Positions 36,622-45,585 are shown, counted from the first letter of the stretch. The stretch is 64,000 nt of DNA from Boseongicola sp. (GCA_014075275.1 CP046179.1:815932-879931), one strand, 5' to 3'. Numbers and translations: made by a program. Notes: a model not told the origin generated them from the sequence alone.

Positions 36622-36782
36622 GCTGTCTGTATCGCGTCGGTATAACGTCGGTATTACGTCGGTGGACCCGAACGGTGGTTTTTGGTTTCGTTAAGAATTA
36701 GGAAACGGAATTCGACGCGAATTCCGGATCGCGCGCCGGGCGCGCGGGCCTCCGGCGGGGATATTTATGGGCCGATAATGGA
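36622..36782 (+). repeat. Dispersed hairpin repeat, copy B
   Basis: Same layout as the copy at 5640-5784: three units of CGTCGGTATTA (36635-36665, last partial), a perfect hairpin at 36706-36726 with the 9-base stem CGGAATTCG and loop ACG, a second hairpin at 36730-36746 with the 7-base stem CGCGCGC and loop CGG, then the tail GGGGATATTTATGGGCC-GATAATG (36757-36780). It lies between xthA and the STAS gene, on the strand opposite to both. Confidence 0.75.
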
Positions 36783-36823
36783 CGAGGACAGCACCCTTGG
36801 GGTTCGGGCGCTGTCTGTTGTGG

Positions 36824-37192
36824 CTAGGGTTTCGTGAGCCAGGCAATGGCTTCGGGCTCTTGATCCTCTTCAAAGGTTTCGATGCTGAGGCCAGGGATCA
36901 GGAAGGCCTCGATTTCAGCCGCTTTTCGAAGCCAGGTCTGATCTGCAACCAGGGCGACTTTGCCAATGCGGTTGAGACAACCGAAAAGGCGGGGGAAGTA
37001 GCCGAATTCAACGGCGATGGCCTGAAAGGTCGGGAGCTCGAATTCCGAGATTGTATAGAGGAAGTCTGTTTTGGGTGCAGCGTCGGTGACGGCCAGGAAG
37101 GCATCCAGGCCTTTCTTCATATCGTCTTCGTCGATTTTGCCACTGATGGCCAAACGATAGAAACCCTTCGCGTCCTTGGTCAGGTCGAACAT
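36824..37192 (-). CDS. STAS/SpoIIAA-like protein
   Basis: A 122-residue soluble protein resembling the SpoIIAA-like STAS family: GFYRLAISGKIDEDDMKKGL, FLYTISEFELPTFQAIAVE, and IGKVALVADQTWLRKAAEIEAF with the shift to an acidic C-terminal strand. Family members bind small hydrophobic ligands or act as regulators; the specific role is unknown. ATG 37192 has AGGAG at spacing 6. It follows the A-type Fe-S carrier gene on the same strand (39-base gap), so probably the same transcript. Confidence 0.8.
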   Translation of the reverse strand: MFDLTKDAKGFYRLAISGKIDEDDMKKGLDAFLAVTDAAPKTDFLYTISEFELPTFQAIAVEFGYFPRLFGCLNRIGKVALVADQTWLRKAAEIEAFLIPGLSIETFEEDQEPEAIAWLTKP

Positions 37193-37231
37193 AGTGATCT
37201 CCTATTGGGGCCGGAGACGGTTTCGTGCTTT

Positions 37232-37564
37232 TTACATCGAGAAACTGATGCCGCAGCCGCAGCTTGACGCGGCGTTGGGGTTTTCGATGACAAAGCGCGC
37301 GCCTATCAGCTCGTCAGAAAAGTCGATGACCGAGTCCGAAAGAAACGGCAGCGAGACTGTGTCAACGACAACTTTCTGCCCGGCACCTTCCAGCACCAGG
37401 TCATCGTCCGCAGGTTCGTCCAGATCGATGTTATACTGAAAGCCCGAACATCCGCCGCCTTCGACCGCAACCCGCAGCGCTTTTGGCGCGTCGGAGCCAT
37501 CATTGATCTCGGCCAGACGGGCGAAAGCGCGTTCGGTGACACGAGGGGGCAGATTTAGATCCAT
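37232..37564 (-). CDS. A-type iron-sulfur carrier (ErpA/IscA/HesB family)
   Basis: Receives and delivers Fe-S clusters to apoproteins. It has 110 residues with the three family cysteines: one in VEGGGCSGFQY near 40 and two in SSCGCGISF near the C-terminus. Start ATG 37564 has GGAG 8 bases upstream; an in-frame GTG lies at 37573. Divergent from the dGTPase gene with only 50 bases between. Which of ErpA, IscA or SufA it corresponds to functionally cannot be decided from sequence; no other suf/isc gene is in the window. Confidence 0.92.
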   Translation of the reverse strand: MDLNLPPRVTERAFARLAEINDGSDAPKALRVAVEGGGCSGFQYNIDLDEPADDDLVLEGAGQKVVVDTVSLPFLSDSVIDFSDELIGARFVIENPNAASSCGCGISFSM

Positions 37565-37614
37565 CAAGATCACTCCGGCGGTTACATCCTGTTCGCAAAT
37601 TCAATATATGGGCG

Positions 37615-38784
37615 ATGGGACAGGCGGACAAGACGGGCAGGGACATGCGCGCGCCATATGCATCAGAACCGGGCGATAGCCGGGGCCGGCTGTTTGCCGA
37701 GGATGAAAGCACGTTCAGGTCGTGTTTTCAGCGCGATCGTGACCGGATCATTCATGCCAGCGCCTTTCGGCGGCTGAAGCATAAAACTCAGGTGTTTATT
37801 GAACATGAGGGCGATTACTTTCGCACCCGACTGACGCATTCGATCGAGGTCGCGCAGGTGGCGCGGACAATCTCGGGGGCTTTGGGGCTGAATGCGGAAC
37901 TGACCGAGGCTGTGGCTTTGGCCCATGATCTGGGGCACACGCCGTTTGGGCATACGGGCGAGGATGCTTTGGGCGCGCTGATGGCGCCCTACGGTGGGTT
38001 TGATCACAACGCGCAGGCGATCCGCATCGTGACCTCGCTTGAGCGGCATTATGCGATGTTTGACGGGTTGAACCTGACCTGGGAGACGCTGGAGGGGATT
38101 GCCAAGCATAACGGGCCGGTGACGGGCGAATTGCCCTGGGCGCTGGCGGTGTATCAGGCGCATCATGATCTGGAATTGGACACTTATGCGAGTGCCGAGG
38201 CGCAGGTTGCGGCGATTTCCGACGATATTGCGTATAACCACCATGATTTGCATGACGGGCTTCGGGCGGAGTTGTTTTCAACCGATGAGTTGGCGGAACT
38301 GCCGTTGTTGAAGGGGTGTTTTGAGCGGGTGGATGCGATCTACCCGGACCTGAATTACTACCGGCGGCGGCATGAGGCGCTCAGGCGGTTCTTCGGATTG
38401 CTGGTTGAGGATGTGATCGCGGTTGCGCGTCAATCTTTGTTGGAGATCGGGCCGAAGTCGGCGGATGATATTCGCCGCGCCGGGTTTCAGATTATTCGGT
38501 TTTCGGATGATGTGTTTGCCGATCTGAAGGTGATCCGGGCGTTTTTGTTTGAACGCATGTATCGCGCGCCGTCAGTGATTGAGATGCGGCAACGGGTGAC
38601 GCTGGTGGTGGAAGAGTTGTTTCCGTTCTTTATGGCGCATCCCGATCAATTGCCGAAGCAATGGCGTAAGGACGTGGAAGAGATCAGTTCTGAAGAAGAT
38701 TTGGCGCGGATCGTGTCGGATTATATTGCCGGGATGACGGATCGGTTTGCGATCCAGTGTCATGAGCGGTTTATTCTGGTCTGA
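37615..38784 (+). CDS. dgt: Deoxyguanosinetriphosphate triphosphohydrolase-like protein
   Basis: HD-domain metal-dependent enzyme releasing triphosphate from dNTPs. It has 389 residues of the short alphaproteobacterial type. HD-domain ligands are visible: RLTHSIEVAQ (His), AHDLGHTPFGHTGE (HD pair) and ISDDIAYNHHD (Asp). The N-terminal FRRLKHKTQVF motif is conserved. Start ATG 37615. In related genomes, as I recall, this gene is followed directly by argS; here about 3 kb of other DNA intervenes. Confidence 0.93.
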   Translation: MGQADKTGRDMRAPYASEPGDSRGRLFAEDESTFRSCFQRDRDRIIHASAFRRLKHKTQVFIEHEGDYFRTRLTHSIEVAQVARTISGALGLNAELTEAVALAHDLGHTPFGHTGEDALGALMAPYGGFDHNAQAIRIVTSLERHYAMFDGLNLTWETLEGIAKHNGPVTGELPWALAVYQAHHDLELDTYASAEAQVAAISDDIAYNHHDLHDGLRAELFSTDELAELPLLKGCFERVDAIYPDLNYYRRRHEALRRFFGLLVEDVIAVARQSLLEIGPKSADDIRRAGFQIIRFSDDVFADLKVIRAFLFERMYRAPSVIEMRQRVTLVVEELFPFFMAHPDQLPKQWRKDVEEISSEEDLARIVSDYIAGMTDRFAIQCHERFILV

Positions 38785-39366
38785 GGCGGCGCGTCCAAGG
38801 CCTTCGCATATTGCCAATGATTGTGGGTGCAAGGTGCGGGCCGCCGGGCGCAAAGTGGATTTGAGTGGCTTTATGGCTGGTCTATGTCGAGATCTCGGGG
38901 CTCAGGAGGTTGCGCTGCAAGAAGGTATTGCCGATGCCATGGAGGCCAGATGTCAGGATATCGCGCAGATCTCCATACGTCAGGCCTATCTTGGCGGCAT
39001 CAAACCAGGGGCAGGTGCTGTTGCTGTTGAGCTCGAGTCGGGGACGGTTCATGTCACACGAGATCTGCTGACAATGGCGGGCGCGACGACTGCGCATGGA
39101 ATTGAACCTCCAAGGGTTATGGTTGAACGTGCGCGCCCATTTTGCTAATGAAACCTTTGATCTGGTGCTCGTGTACAGGCTGCTCGGCCTTGTTCCGGGC
39201 CCAGAGGATGTCTTGCGCGTGGCGCGGGCGTGTGTGGCATCGAACACGTTCAATGGGTTCATGTCCTACGTCAGTCAGATCGCCCATAAGCCCTAGGTCA
39301 GGTTGGTTCATTTGGGTGGCGATGCTAAACTGACTACTGTGATGCGGGACCAGAGGAGTATTACAA
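38785..39366. other. Apparently decayed DNA with gene fragments
   Basis: About 580 bases after dgt with no full gene I can defend. Open stretches on the plus strand (for example ending at 39148 and 39296) and minus strand (for example 38882-39262) overlap each other and none has a ribosome binding site plus a recognisable domain. The plus stretch at about 39134-39293 reads ETFDLVLVYRLLGLVPGP, which faintly recalls a methyltransferase core, but this is too weak to call. The segment looks like a remnant of a gene lost during insertion or deletion. Confidence 0.4.
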
Positions 39367-40062
39367 ATGCTGTGTGCGATCATTGGATATGGACCGGGAT
39401 TAGGAGCCGCCTATGCCGAAGTGTTCGGGCAGGCGGGATATGATGTTGCTCTTTTAAGCAGGTCCGGAGGGGGTGAGACCTCGTCTGATCGGTCAGGGGC
39501 GGTTGTCAGGGCCTTTCGGTGCGATGCAGGCGATCCGGGAAATCTGCAGTCGGTGTTGCAGGCCGTCGAGGATGAACTGGGTTCAATTGACGTTGCGATT
39601 TACAATGCCGACCTTGCGCAGTTCGGCACCTTGGACGAGATCACCGAAGATCAGTTTGAGCAGACATGGCGGGTGGGAACATTGGGTTTGTTTGCCACCG
39701 CGAAATTCCTGGCACCGCGTATGGAGAGCCGTGCGGCGGGTGCAATCATTGTAACAGGTGCGACGGCTGCATTGCGGGGCAACATTTGGACGACGGCATT
39801 TGCGTCATCGAAGTCGGCGCAAAGAAATCTGGCCCAATCGTTGGCCAAACAGTTGGGGCCAAAGGGTATTCATGTGGCCTATCTGGTGATTGATGGGGTA
39901 ATTGATACGACGGATACTCGTACGCACTTTGCGCCAAATGAGCCGGACGAATTCTTCATGGATCCCAAAGCCATTGCAGAGACGGCGCTGATGTTGGTGG
40001 GGCAGGACAAGTCGGCGTGGACCTTTGAGATTGATCTGAGGCCGTTTCAAGAGAAGTGGTAG
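39367..40062 (+). CDS. Atypical SDR-family protein lacking the catalytic tyrosine
   Basis: Short-chain dehydrogenase/reductase-like protein of 231 residues with a Rossmann start (CAIIGYGPGLGAAYAEVF) and NAD-fold strands, IYNADLAQFGTL in place of the usual NNAG, and VTGATAALRG for the Ser region. Where classical SDRs have YxxxK the sequence is FASSK, so the tyrosine is phenylalanine while the lysine stays. This variant, followed by GPKGIHVAYLVIDG, is known to me from a bacterial SDR subgroup of unknown chemistry. ATG 39367 has AGGAG upstream. It converges with the ECF sigma gene. Confidence 0.83.
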   Translation: MLCAIIGYGPGLGAAYAEVFGQAGYDVALLSRSGGGETSSDRSGAVVRAFRCDAGDPGNLQSVLQAVEDELGSIDVAIYNADLAQFGTLDEITEDQFEQTWRVGTLGLFATAKFLAPRMESRAAGAIIVTGATAALRGNIWTTAFASSKSAQRNLAQSLAKQLGPKGIHVAYLVIDGVIDTTDTRTHFAPNEPDEFFMDPKAIAETALMLVGQDKSAWTFEIDLRPFQEKW

Positions 40063-40071
40063 ATGCCGAAG

Positions 40072-40926
40072 CTAGCTGCCCAGCCTGACCCAATGCGCGT
40101 CATCCATCGCATAGCGGGCATAGCGAAAGTCACGGATTTGGGCGATGTGGTCGCCGTCGAAATTCAGGTGGATGAAGTACTGCGGGGCATCTCCGGGCGT
40201 GTCGCGGTTGAAGGCGAGAATAGCGGGGCGACCTTCGACAAGGCCGGGGGCCATCAGCCAGTCTGACTGGCGGGCGTAATTTCCGAAGTATCCACCAACG
40301 GCTTTTTGACCGTTGCGTTTTTCGACCGAGACGAGATCAAGGTGCACTTCGCGGGCCAGCATGTCGCGCAAGGCGTCGAAGGCGTGGGCGTTGAAGTGGG
40401 CGGCGTAGGTGGCGAGGCGTGCTTTGTCCTGATCTGAGACTTCGACCGGGGCCTCGATATCCGCTGTCGCGAGTGCTGCGCGGCCGCGTTTTAGCGCAGA
40501 TTTTGTTGCGTCCTGACTGAGACCGGTGAGATCGGCGACTTCGGCGGTGGTATGACCAAAGACGTCGCGCAGAATGACAGCGCTGCGTTGTTTGGCCGTC
40601 AGGCCCAGATAAGGCAGAAGCGCGTCGCGCGTGCCACCTTCAAGCGGCAGGGTGACATTTGTGTCGGGCTGGTGGGACAGGGTTTCTTTCATCGCTGCCT
40701 CGGACTTCCGGGCGCGGATAGCGTTCAGCGCCGTATTATGTGCGATCCGAAAGAGCCATCCGCGCATGTGGGTGACATCCTCGCCCTTTGCCAGTGCGCG
40801 GGTGGCAGCAAGGAGGGTGTCTTGAACCAAATCCTCGCCGTCGATCACCGATCCGGTCATTCGCGCAAGATAGCGGTGAAGCTCCGGCCGGTGGGCGGCC
40901 AGAGCTTGATCGAATTGGGCGGGCAT
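40072..40926 (-). CDS. ECF RNA polymerase sigma factor with C-terminal SnoaL-like domain
   Basis: Sigma-70 group IV factor fused to an NTF2/SnoaL-like domain. About 284 residues: sigma2 (about 10-80, LHRYLARMTGSVIDGEDLVQDTLLAA, MRGWLFRIAHNTALNAIR), sigma4 (about 105-160, LTAKQRSAVILRDVFGHTTAEVADLTGL, SALKRGRAAL), and a SnoaL-like tail (about 175-284, FNAHAFDALRDMLA, VGGYFGNYA, GRPAILAF, RDFRYARYAMDD). Sigma factors of this architecture are controlled by their own C-terminal domain rather than by a separate anti-sigma; none is adjacent. Start ATG 40926 is just after the stop of the SDR gene; ATG 40959 would overlap that gene by 29 bases. Confidence 0.9.
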   Translation of the reverse strand: MPAQFDQALAAHRPELHRYLARMTGSVIDGEDLVQDTLLAATRALAKGEDVTHMRGWLFRIAHNTALNAIRARKSEAAMKETLSHQPDTNVTLPLEGGTRDALLPYLGLTAKQRSAVILRDVFGHTTAEVADLTGLSQDATKSALKRGRAALATADIEAPVEVSDQDKARLATYAAHFNAHAFDALRDMLAREVHLDLVSVEKRNGQKAVGGYFGNYARQSDWLMAPGLVEGRPAILAFNRDTPGDAPQYFIHLNFDGDHIAQIRDFRYARYAMDDAHWVRLGS

Positions 40927-40930
40927 ATTG

Positions 40931-41659
40931 TTAGCCAAGGGGCGCGGTTCCTTTGCCATCTACCGTATAGGTGCCCGATTGTTGGGTCGTGGCAAGTGTG
41001 GTGATGGCGGCCGCGACTTTTTCAGGGGTCAGAGGCTGATCCCATTGAGACATGAAATCGGCAGCCGTCCCGCCGCGCGTCTGGCCATAAGCCGCTGAGG
41101 CATCTGCTGCGATATTGGTCCCGGCGATCAATTGTTTGGGGTAAAGTGTTGTAAAAGTAAGTCCGAGATCGCGTTTGTCGGATTCCATCTGCGCGTAGTT
41201 TGAGGCGTAGTGCTGCATGCGCTTGGCACCTGCGTAACCTCCTGAAAGGGGAGAGCCAAAGAGGGCGGCACCCGACGAAACAGTGAGGACGGTGCTGCCG
41301 GGTTTCAGGGGCCGGGTGAGGGCCGCCTTCAACAGATTGAACGTCATGCGCGTATCATTTTGCCAAACCGCACTGAAGCTGTCCCAGTCGTATTCGCTGA
41401 GGAAAGCCATGCGGGGGCGCAAGCCGCCGACGATGGCGACGATGTCCGGAGAGGTGTCGGCGATCAGCGAATTTGCTGTTTCAGCGTCGCTGGGATCAGC
41501 AGGTCGAGCGGTGATGTTGGCGTTTTCGGTTGCCAGTGTTTCGACGTCAGCTGCTGTGCGGGCAACGGCGGTAACAGTGTGGCCCGCGCCAGCCAGAGAT
41601 AGCGCAACTTCGCGGCCTACACCGCGGCCTGCACCGATGATCAGGGCTGATTTATGCAT
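40931..41659 (-). CDS. SDR-family oxidoreductase
   Basis: Short-chain dehydrogenase of 242 residues. The NAD(P)-binding motif is ALIIGAGRGVGREVALSLAGAG, the active-site serine lies in LTVSSGAAL, and the catalytic YxxxK is present in GGYAGAKRMQHY, so it should be an active enzyme, unlike the neighbouring SDR at 39367. ATG 41659 has AAGGAC at spacing 7; a longer open frame to 42235 is antisense to argS and is not part of the gene. It is immediately upstream of the ECF sigma gene, so the two form an operon. Substrate unknown. Confidence 0.88.
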   Translation of the reverse strand: MHKSALIIGAGRGVGREVALSLAGAGHTVTAVARTAADVETLATENANITARPADPSDAETANSLIADTSPDIVAIVGGLRPRMAFLSEYDWDSFSAVWQNDTRMTFNLLKAALTRPLKPGSTVLTVSSGAALFGSPLSGGYAGAKRMQHYASNYAQMESDKRDLGLTFTTLYPKQLIAGTNIAADASAAYGQTRGGTAADFMSQWDQPLTPEKVAAAITTLATTQQSGTYTVDGKGTAPLG

Positions 41660-41810
41660 GGTCTGTCCTTTCCAAAATACGAATGCGTTTGATTGGAAGA
41701 CACGCCAGCATGCTAAAAGGGGGCGCGGGGGGCGAATATAATTGCGAAGTGTGCGCATTGACCTCTCGGGGACGGGTGGTAAACCCGCGCCAAATGCCAA
41801 TGGAGCCATC

Positions 41811-43535
41811 ATGAATATCTTTGCCGAGATTCGGTCTTCGATTCTGGAAACGCTGGATGCGATGGTCGCGGATGGCGAACTTCCGCCCAATCTTTCCTGG
41901 GGAAATGTCGCAGTGGAACCGCCGCGCGATGCCGCCCATGGCGATATGGCAACCAATGCCGCAATGGTGTTGGCGAAACCTGCGGGTAAAGCGCCGCGCG
42001 CAATTGCCGAGGCTTTGGCTGTGCGGTTGTTGAGTGATCCGAATATCGAGGTCGCGGATGTGGCCGGGCCTGGGTTTTTGAACCTGCGGCTTGCGGGCGA
42101 GGTTTGGCACGATGTTGTGGCCGAAGCGATTGATGCTGGTGCGGCATTTGGGCATTCCGGCATGGGCGCTGGCGTTAAGGTGAATGTCGAATATGTTTCG
42201 GCCAACCCGACGGGGCCTTTGCATGTTGGGCACACGCGGGGCGCGGTCTTTGGGGATGCGTTGGCGTCATTGTTGGACTTTGCGGGCTATGACGTGACGC
42301 GCGAGTATTACATCAATGATGGTGGCGCGCAGGTCGATGTTCTGGCGCGGTCTGCCTATGAGCGGTATCGCGAGGCGCATGGGCTGTCGCTTGAGATCGC
42401 TGAGGGGCTTTATCCCGGCGATTATCTGGTGCCCGTTGGTGAGGCGCTGAAAGAGAAGTTTGGCGATCAGTTTCTGGATCAGCCTGAAGACGTTTGGTTG
42501 GCTGAAGTGCGCGAATTTGCGACCGGTCAGATGCTGGAATTGATCCAGGAGGATCTGAGTCGGCTGGGCGTGAAGATGGACAAGTTCTTCAGCGAGAAGG
42601 CGCTTTACGGCACCGGGCGGATTGAAGAGGCCATCGAAGAGCTGACGAAGAAGGGATTGATATACAAGGGAACTTTGGAGCCGCCGAAAGGCAAGGTTCC
42701 TGAAGATTGGGAACCGCGCGAGCAGACTTTGTTCCGCTCCACCGCCCACGGGGACGATGTTGACCGCCCGATCATGAAATCTGACGGGGCATGGACTTAT
42801 TTTGCGCCCGACATTGCGTATCACTGGAACAAGATCGCGCGCGGCTATGACGAGTTGATTGATATCTTCGGCGCGGACCATGGCGGTTACGTCAAGCGGA
42901 TGAATGCGGCTGTGAGTGCGTTAAGCGATGGACGTGTACCGCTGGATGTGAAGCTGACGCAGTTGGTAAAGCTGTATAAGGACGGCGAGCCGTTCAAAAT
43001 GTCGAAGCGGGCGGGCACATTTGTGACGTTGCGCGATGTTGTCGACACGGTGGGCGCGGATGTGACCCGGTTTGTGATGCTGATGCGCAAGAACGATGCG
43101 CCGCTGGACTTTGATTTCGACAAGGCGGTTGAGCAGTCGAAAGATAACCCGGTGTTTTATGTGCAATACGCACATGCGCGGATCCGGTCGGTGATGCGTA
43201 AGGCCGAGGCGTTGCATCTGGACTATTCCGACAATGCATTGCTGGAAGACGAGGCCGAGTTTGCTGTGGCGCGCAAGATAGCCGAATGGCCGCGCTTGGT
43301 GGAGATTGCGGCCCGTAATAACGAGCCTCATAGAATCGCTTTCTATCTGTATGAACTGGCCTCGGAATTTCATGCACTTTGGAACAAGGGCAACGAGAAT
43401 CCCTCGTTGCGCTTCCTTCACGAGGGCGATCCTCAGGCGACAGCGGCAAAAATTGCACTTCCGCGCGCCGTAGCCGTTGTTATTTCAACAGGATTAGGTA
43501 TCCTTGGGGTGACACCGGTCGAAGAAATGCGCTGA
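41811..43535 (+). CDS. argS: Arginyl-tRNA synthetase
   Basis: Class I synthetase charging tRNA-Arg. It has 574 residues: the N-terminal Add-1 domain ([13 protein letters not shown]...), the HIGH motif as [13 protein letters not shown] near 125, and the KMSK motif as [10 protein letters not shown] near 400, then the anticodon-binding domain (C-terminus [12 protein letters not shown]). Start ATG 41811 has GGAG at spacing 5; 23 in-frame codons before it are not conserved in character. First gene of the argS-SPOR-nagZ-scpA-scpB run. Confidence 0.97.
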   Translation: MNIFAEIRSSILETLDAMVADGELPPNLSWGNVAVEPPRDAAHGDMATNAAMVLAKPAGKAPRAIAEALAVRLLSDPNIEVADVAGPGFLNLRLAGEVWHDVVAEAIDAGAAFGHSGMGAGVKVNVEYVSANPTGPLHVGHTRGAVFGDALASLLDFAGYDVTREYYINDGGAQVDVLARSAYERYREAHGLSLEIAEGLYPGDYLVPVGEALKEKFGDQFLDQPEDVWLAEVREFATGQMLELIQEDLSRLGVKMDKFFSEKALYGTGRIEEAIEELTKKGLIYKGTLEPPKGKVPEDWEPREQTLFRSTAHGDDVDRPIMKSDGAWTYFAPDIAYHWNKIARGYDELIDIFGADHGGYVKRMNAAVSALSDGRVPLDVKLTQLVKLYKDGEPFKMSKRAGTFVTLRDVVDTVGADVTRFVMLMRKNDAPLDFDFDKAVEQSKDNPVFYVQYAHARIRSVMRKAEALHLDYSDNALLEDEAEFAVARKIAEWPRLVEIAARNNEPHRIAFYLYELASEFHALWNKGNENPSLRFLHEGDPQATAAKIALPRAVAVVISTGLGILGVTPVEEMR

Positions 43536-43613
43536 CCTAAAATAGCGCCGCGGCCTTTGTCGAGAGCAGTGAAGCACGCTGGAACAACCGGCGGCTAATG
43601 TGAGGCGATGAAA

Positions 43614-44543
43614 ATGGCGGCAATCAATTTTGGCGATATGGGGGAGTCCCCCAACGGCTGCGCACTTGCGGCGGCGATGAACTGGGCCGGAGCATTCCTG
43701 TCGGTCCTGCTGATCGCGGGTCTGGCGACCTGGGGTTGGAAGTTATGGGTGCGCGACGTGACCGGGGTTCCGGTGGTGCGCGCGCTGGAAGGGCCGATGC
43801 GGGTTATGCCCGATGATCCGGGTGGGCAAGCAAGCGCCTATCAAGGTCTTGCGGTGAACAGCATTGCGGAAGAGCGGGTTGAGGCACTGGCAGATCGCGT
43901 GGTTCTGGCACCTGCGCCGACTTCGTTGAACGAGGACGAAGATTTGCCGATGGCGGAGCTTGCCCCTGTAGCCGAAGCGCAGCCTTTGGTTGCATCTGAA
44001 ATATTGCCGGTGATTGAGCCGGAATTGGAAAGCACCGTTACAACGGCCTTTGTAGAGGAGGCCGAAACCAAACTTGAGGCGGTACCTTCGGCGACAGATT
44101 TGGCTGTGGCCGCTGCTTTGGCGGATGTGGTCGATCTGGTGGCGATACCGGCCAGCTTTGTTGTGAACGCGGGCCCGGGTGTGCCGGTGACAACGCCGCG
44201 TCCGTTGGGGCGTCCTGCTGAATTTCGCGTGGCCTCGCTGAGCTTGGTAAAGAACGATGTTACAGGCGATATTGTACCAGCAACGATCCCGCCGGGCACG
44301 CGTCTGGTGCAGTTGGGTGCCTTTGGCAGCCCCGAGGTTGCGCGCACCAACTGGGCCAATGCGATGGCGCAGTTCGGCGACTATATGGTTGGTAAGGAAC
44401 GGGTGATCCAGCAGGCAGAAACCGGAGGACGGACGTTCTGGCGGTTGAGGGCCACCGGGTTCGAGACATTGGCAGATGCGCGCCGGTTCTGTGCGGTTCT
44501 GGTATCTGACGGGGCAAATTGTATTCCCGTCACTCAGGAATGA
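43614..44543 (+). CDS. SPOR-domain membrane protein
   Basis: Probable septal peptidoglycan-binding protein. About 309 residues: short cytoplasmic N-terminus, one transmembrane helix (about 22-42), an Ala/Glu/Pro-rich periplasmic linker (about 60-205), and a C-terminal SPOR domain (about 222-305, TRLVQLGAFGSPEVARTNW, FWRLRATGFETLADARRFC). SPOR domains bind denuded glycan strands at division sites. ATG 43614 has GAGG 8 bases upstream; ATG 43608 has only 2 bases. Its stop is one base before the nagZ GTG start, so the genes are coupled. Confidence 0.88.
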   Translation: MAAINFGDMGESPNGCALAAAMNWAGAFLSVLLIAGLATWGWKLWVRDVTGVPVVRALEGPMRVMPDDPGGQASAYQGLAVNSIAEERVEALADRVVLAPAPTSLNEDEDLPMAELAPVAEAQPLVASEILPVIEPELESTVTTAFVEEAETKLEAVPSATDLAVAAALADVVDLVAIPASFVVNAGPGVPVTTPRPLGRPAEFRVASLSLVKNDVTGDIVPATIPPGTRLVQLGAFGSPEVARTNWANAMAQFGDYMVGKERVIQQAETGGRTFWRLRATGFETLADARRFCAVLVSDGANCIPVTQE

Positions 44544-44544
44544 T

Positions 44545-45585
44545 GTGACCCGGGGCGCGTATATTCTCGCGCCCCTGGGGCCTGATCTTTCGCCCCGCGA
44601 GGCGGCCTTTTTCAAAGAGGCTGACCCGTGGGGTTTTATTTTGTTTGCCCGAAATTGTGAGACGCCAGAGCAGCTTAGGCGGCTGACGAAGGAGTTGCGC
44701 AGCGCTGTTGGTTGGTATGCGCCCATACTGATTGATCAGGAAGGCGGTCGCGTTCAACGAATGCGGGCGCCCCATTGGCGGGAGTATATGCCGCCTTTGG
44801 ATCAAGTGGCGCTGTTCGATATCCGCACGGATATCGTATCGGAAAATGACGCATTTTCCGCGCGCCGCTCGATGTATTTACGGGGACTTCTGATTGGTCA
44901 TGAGTTGATGGATCACGGGGTGGATGTGAATTGTGCGCCATCGGCAGACATAGCCTGGCCCGAAACCCATCCATTTCTGAAGAACCGCTGTTACGGGACC
45001 AATGCGAGTGTCGTGGCACGAATGGCCGAGGCTTGTGCAGAAGGCTTGATGGATGCGGGGTGCCTGCCGGTTGTGAAGCACGCGCCGGGACATGGGCGCG
45101 CGACGCTGGACAGCCACAAGGAACTGCCCCGGATTGGGGCTTCATTAGAAGAATTGTCGACGACTGATTTTGCGGCATTTAAGGCCTTGAGCGATTTGCC
45201 GATGGTGATGACGGCGCATATCGTTTTGCCTGAAATAGATGCCGATGTGCCGGTGACGCTGGCCCCCAAGGGTGTTCGGTATTTGCGTCAATCGCTGGAA
45301 TTGGACGGATTGTTGATGACCGATGATATCTCGATGGAGGCTTTGTCGGGCAGCGTGGTTGATCGAGGGGCAGGGGCTTTGGCGGCAGGGTGCGATCTGG
45401 TTTTGCATTGCAACGGTGCCCTGGATGAAATGGAAACGCTGGCTGATAAACTGCCACGTATGACGAAGGCAGCTACAGCGCGCGCCGGCATGGCCCTGGC
45501 AGCGCGGCGGGCACCAATCGACATTGACATTTCGGCGGTGGAAGCCGAGTTTACGTCCCTAATTGAGGGAGCAAAAAATGCCTGA
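44545..45585 (+). CDS. nagZ: Beta-N-acetylhexosaminidase
   Basis: Cytoplasmic GH3 enzyme removing GlcNAc from 1,6-anhydromuropeptides during wall recycling. It has 346 residues. The LIDQEGGRVQRMRAPHW segment (about 68-84), KHAPGHGRATLDSHKELP loop with the His/Asp catalytic pair (about 177-194) and MTDDISMEALSG with the nucleophile Asp (about 255-266) are clear. Start is GTG 44545 with AGGAA at spacing about 5; it follows the SPOR gene by a single base. Its end overlaps scpA by 8 bases. Confidence 0.95.
   Translation: MTRGAYILAPLGPDLSPREAAFFKEADPWGFILFARNCETPEQLRRLTKELRSAVGWYAPILIDQEGGRVQRMRAPHWREYMPPLDQVALFDIRTDIVSENDAFSARRSMYLRGLLIGHELMDHGVDVNCAPSADIAWPETHPFLKNRCYGTNASVVARMAEACAEGLMDAGCLPVVKHAPGHGRATLDSHKELPRIGASLEELSTTDFAAFKALSDLPMVMTAHIVLPEIDADVPVTLAPKGVRYLRQSLELDGLLMTDDISMEALSGSVVDRGAGALAAGCDLVLHCNGALDEMETLADKLPRMTKAATARAGMALAARRAPIDIDISAVEAEFTSLIEGAKNA

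Noticed and set aside
41660-42235. An N-terminal extension of the SDR gene at 40931-41659, antisense to argS
   Set aside because: ATG 41659 has a good ribosome binding site and begins the Rossmann fold; the longer part is argS shadow.
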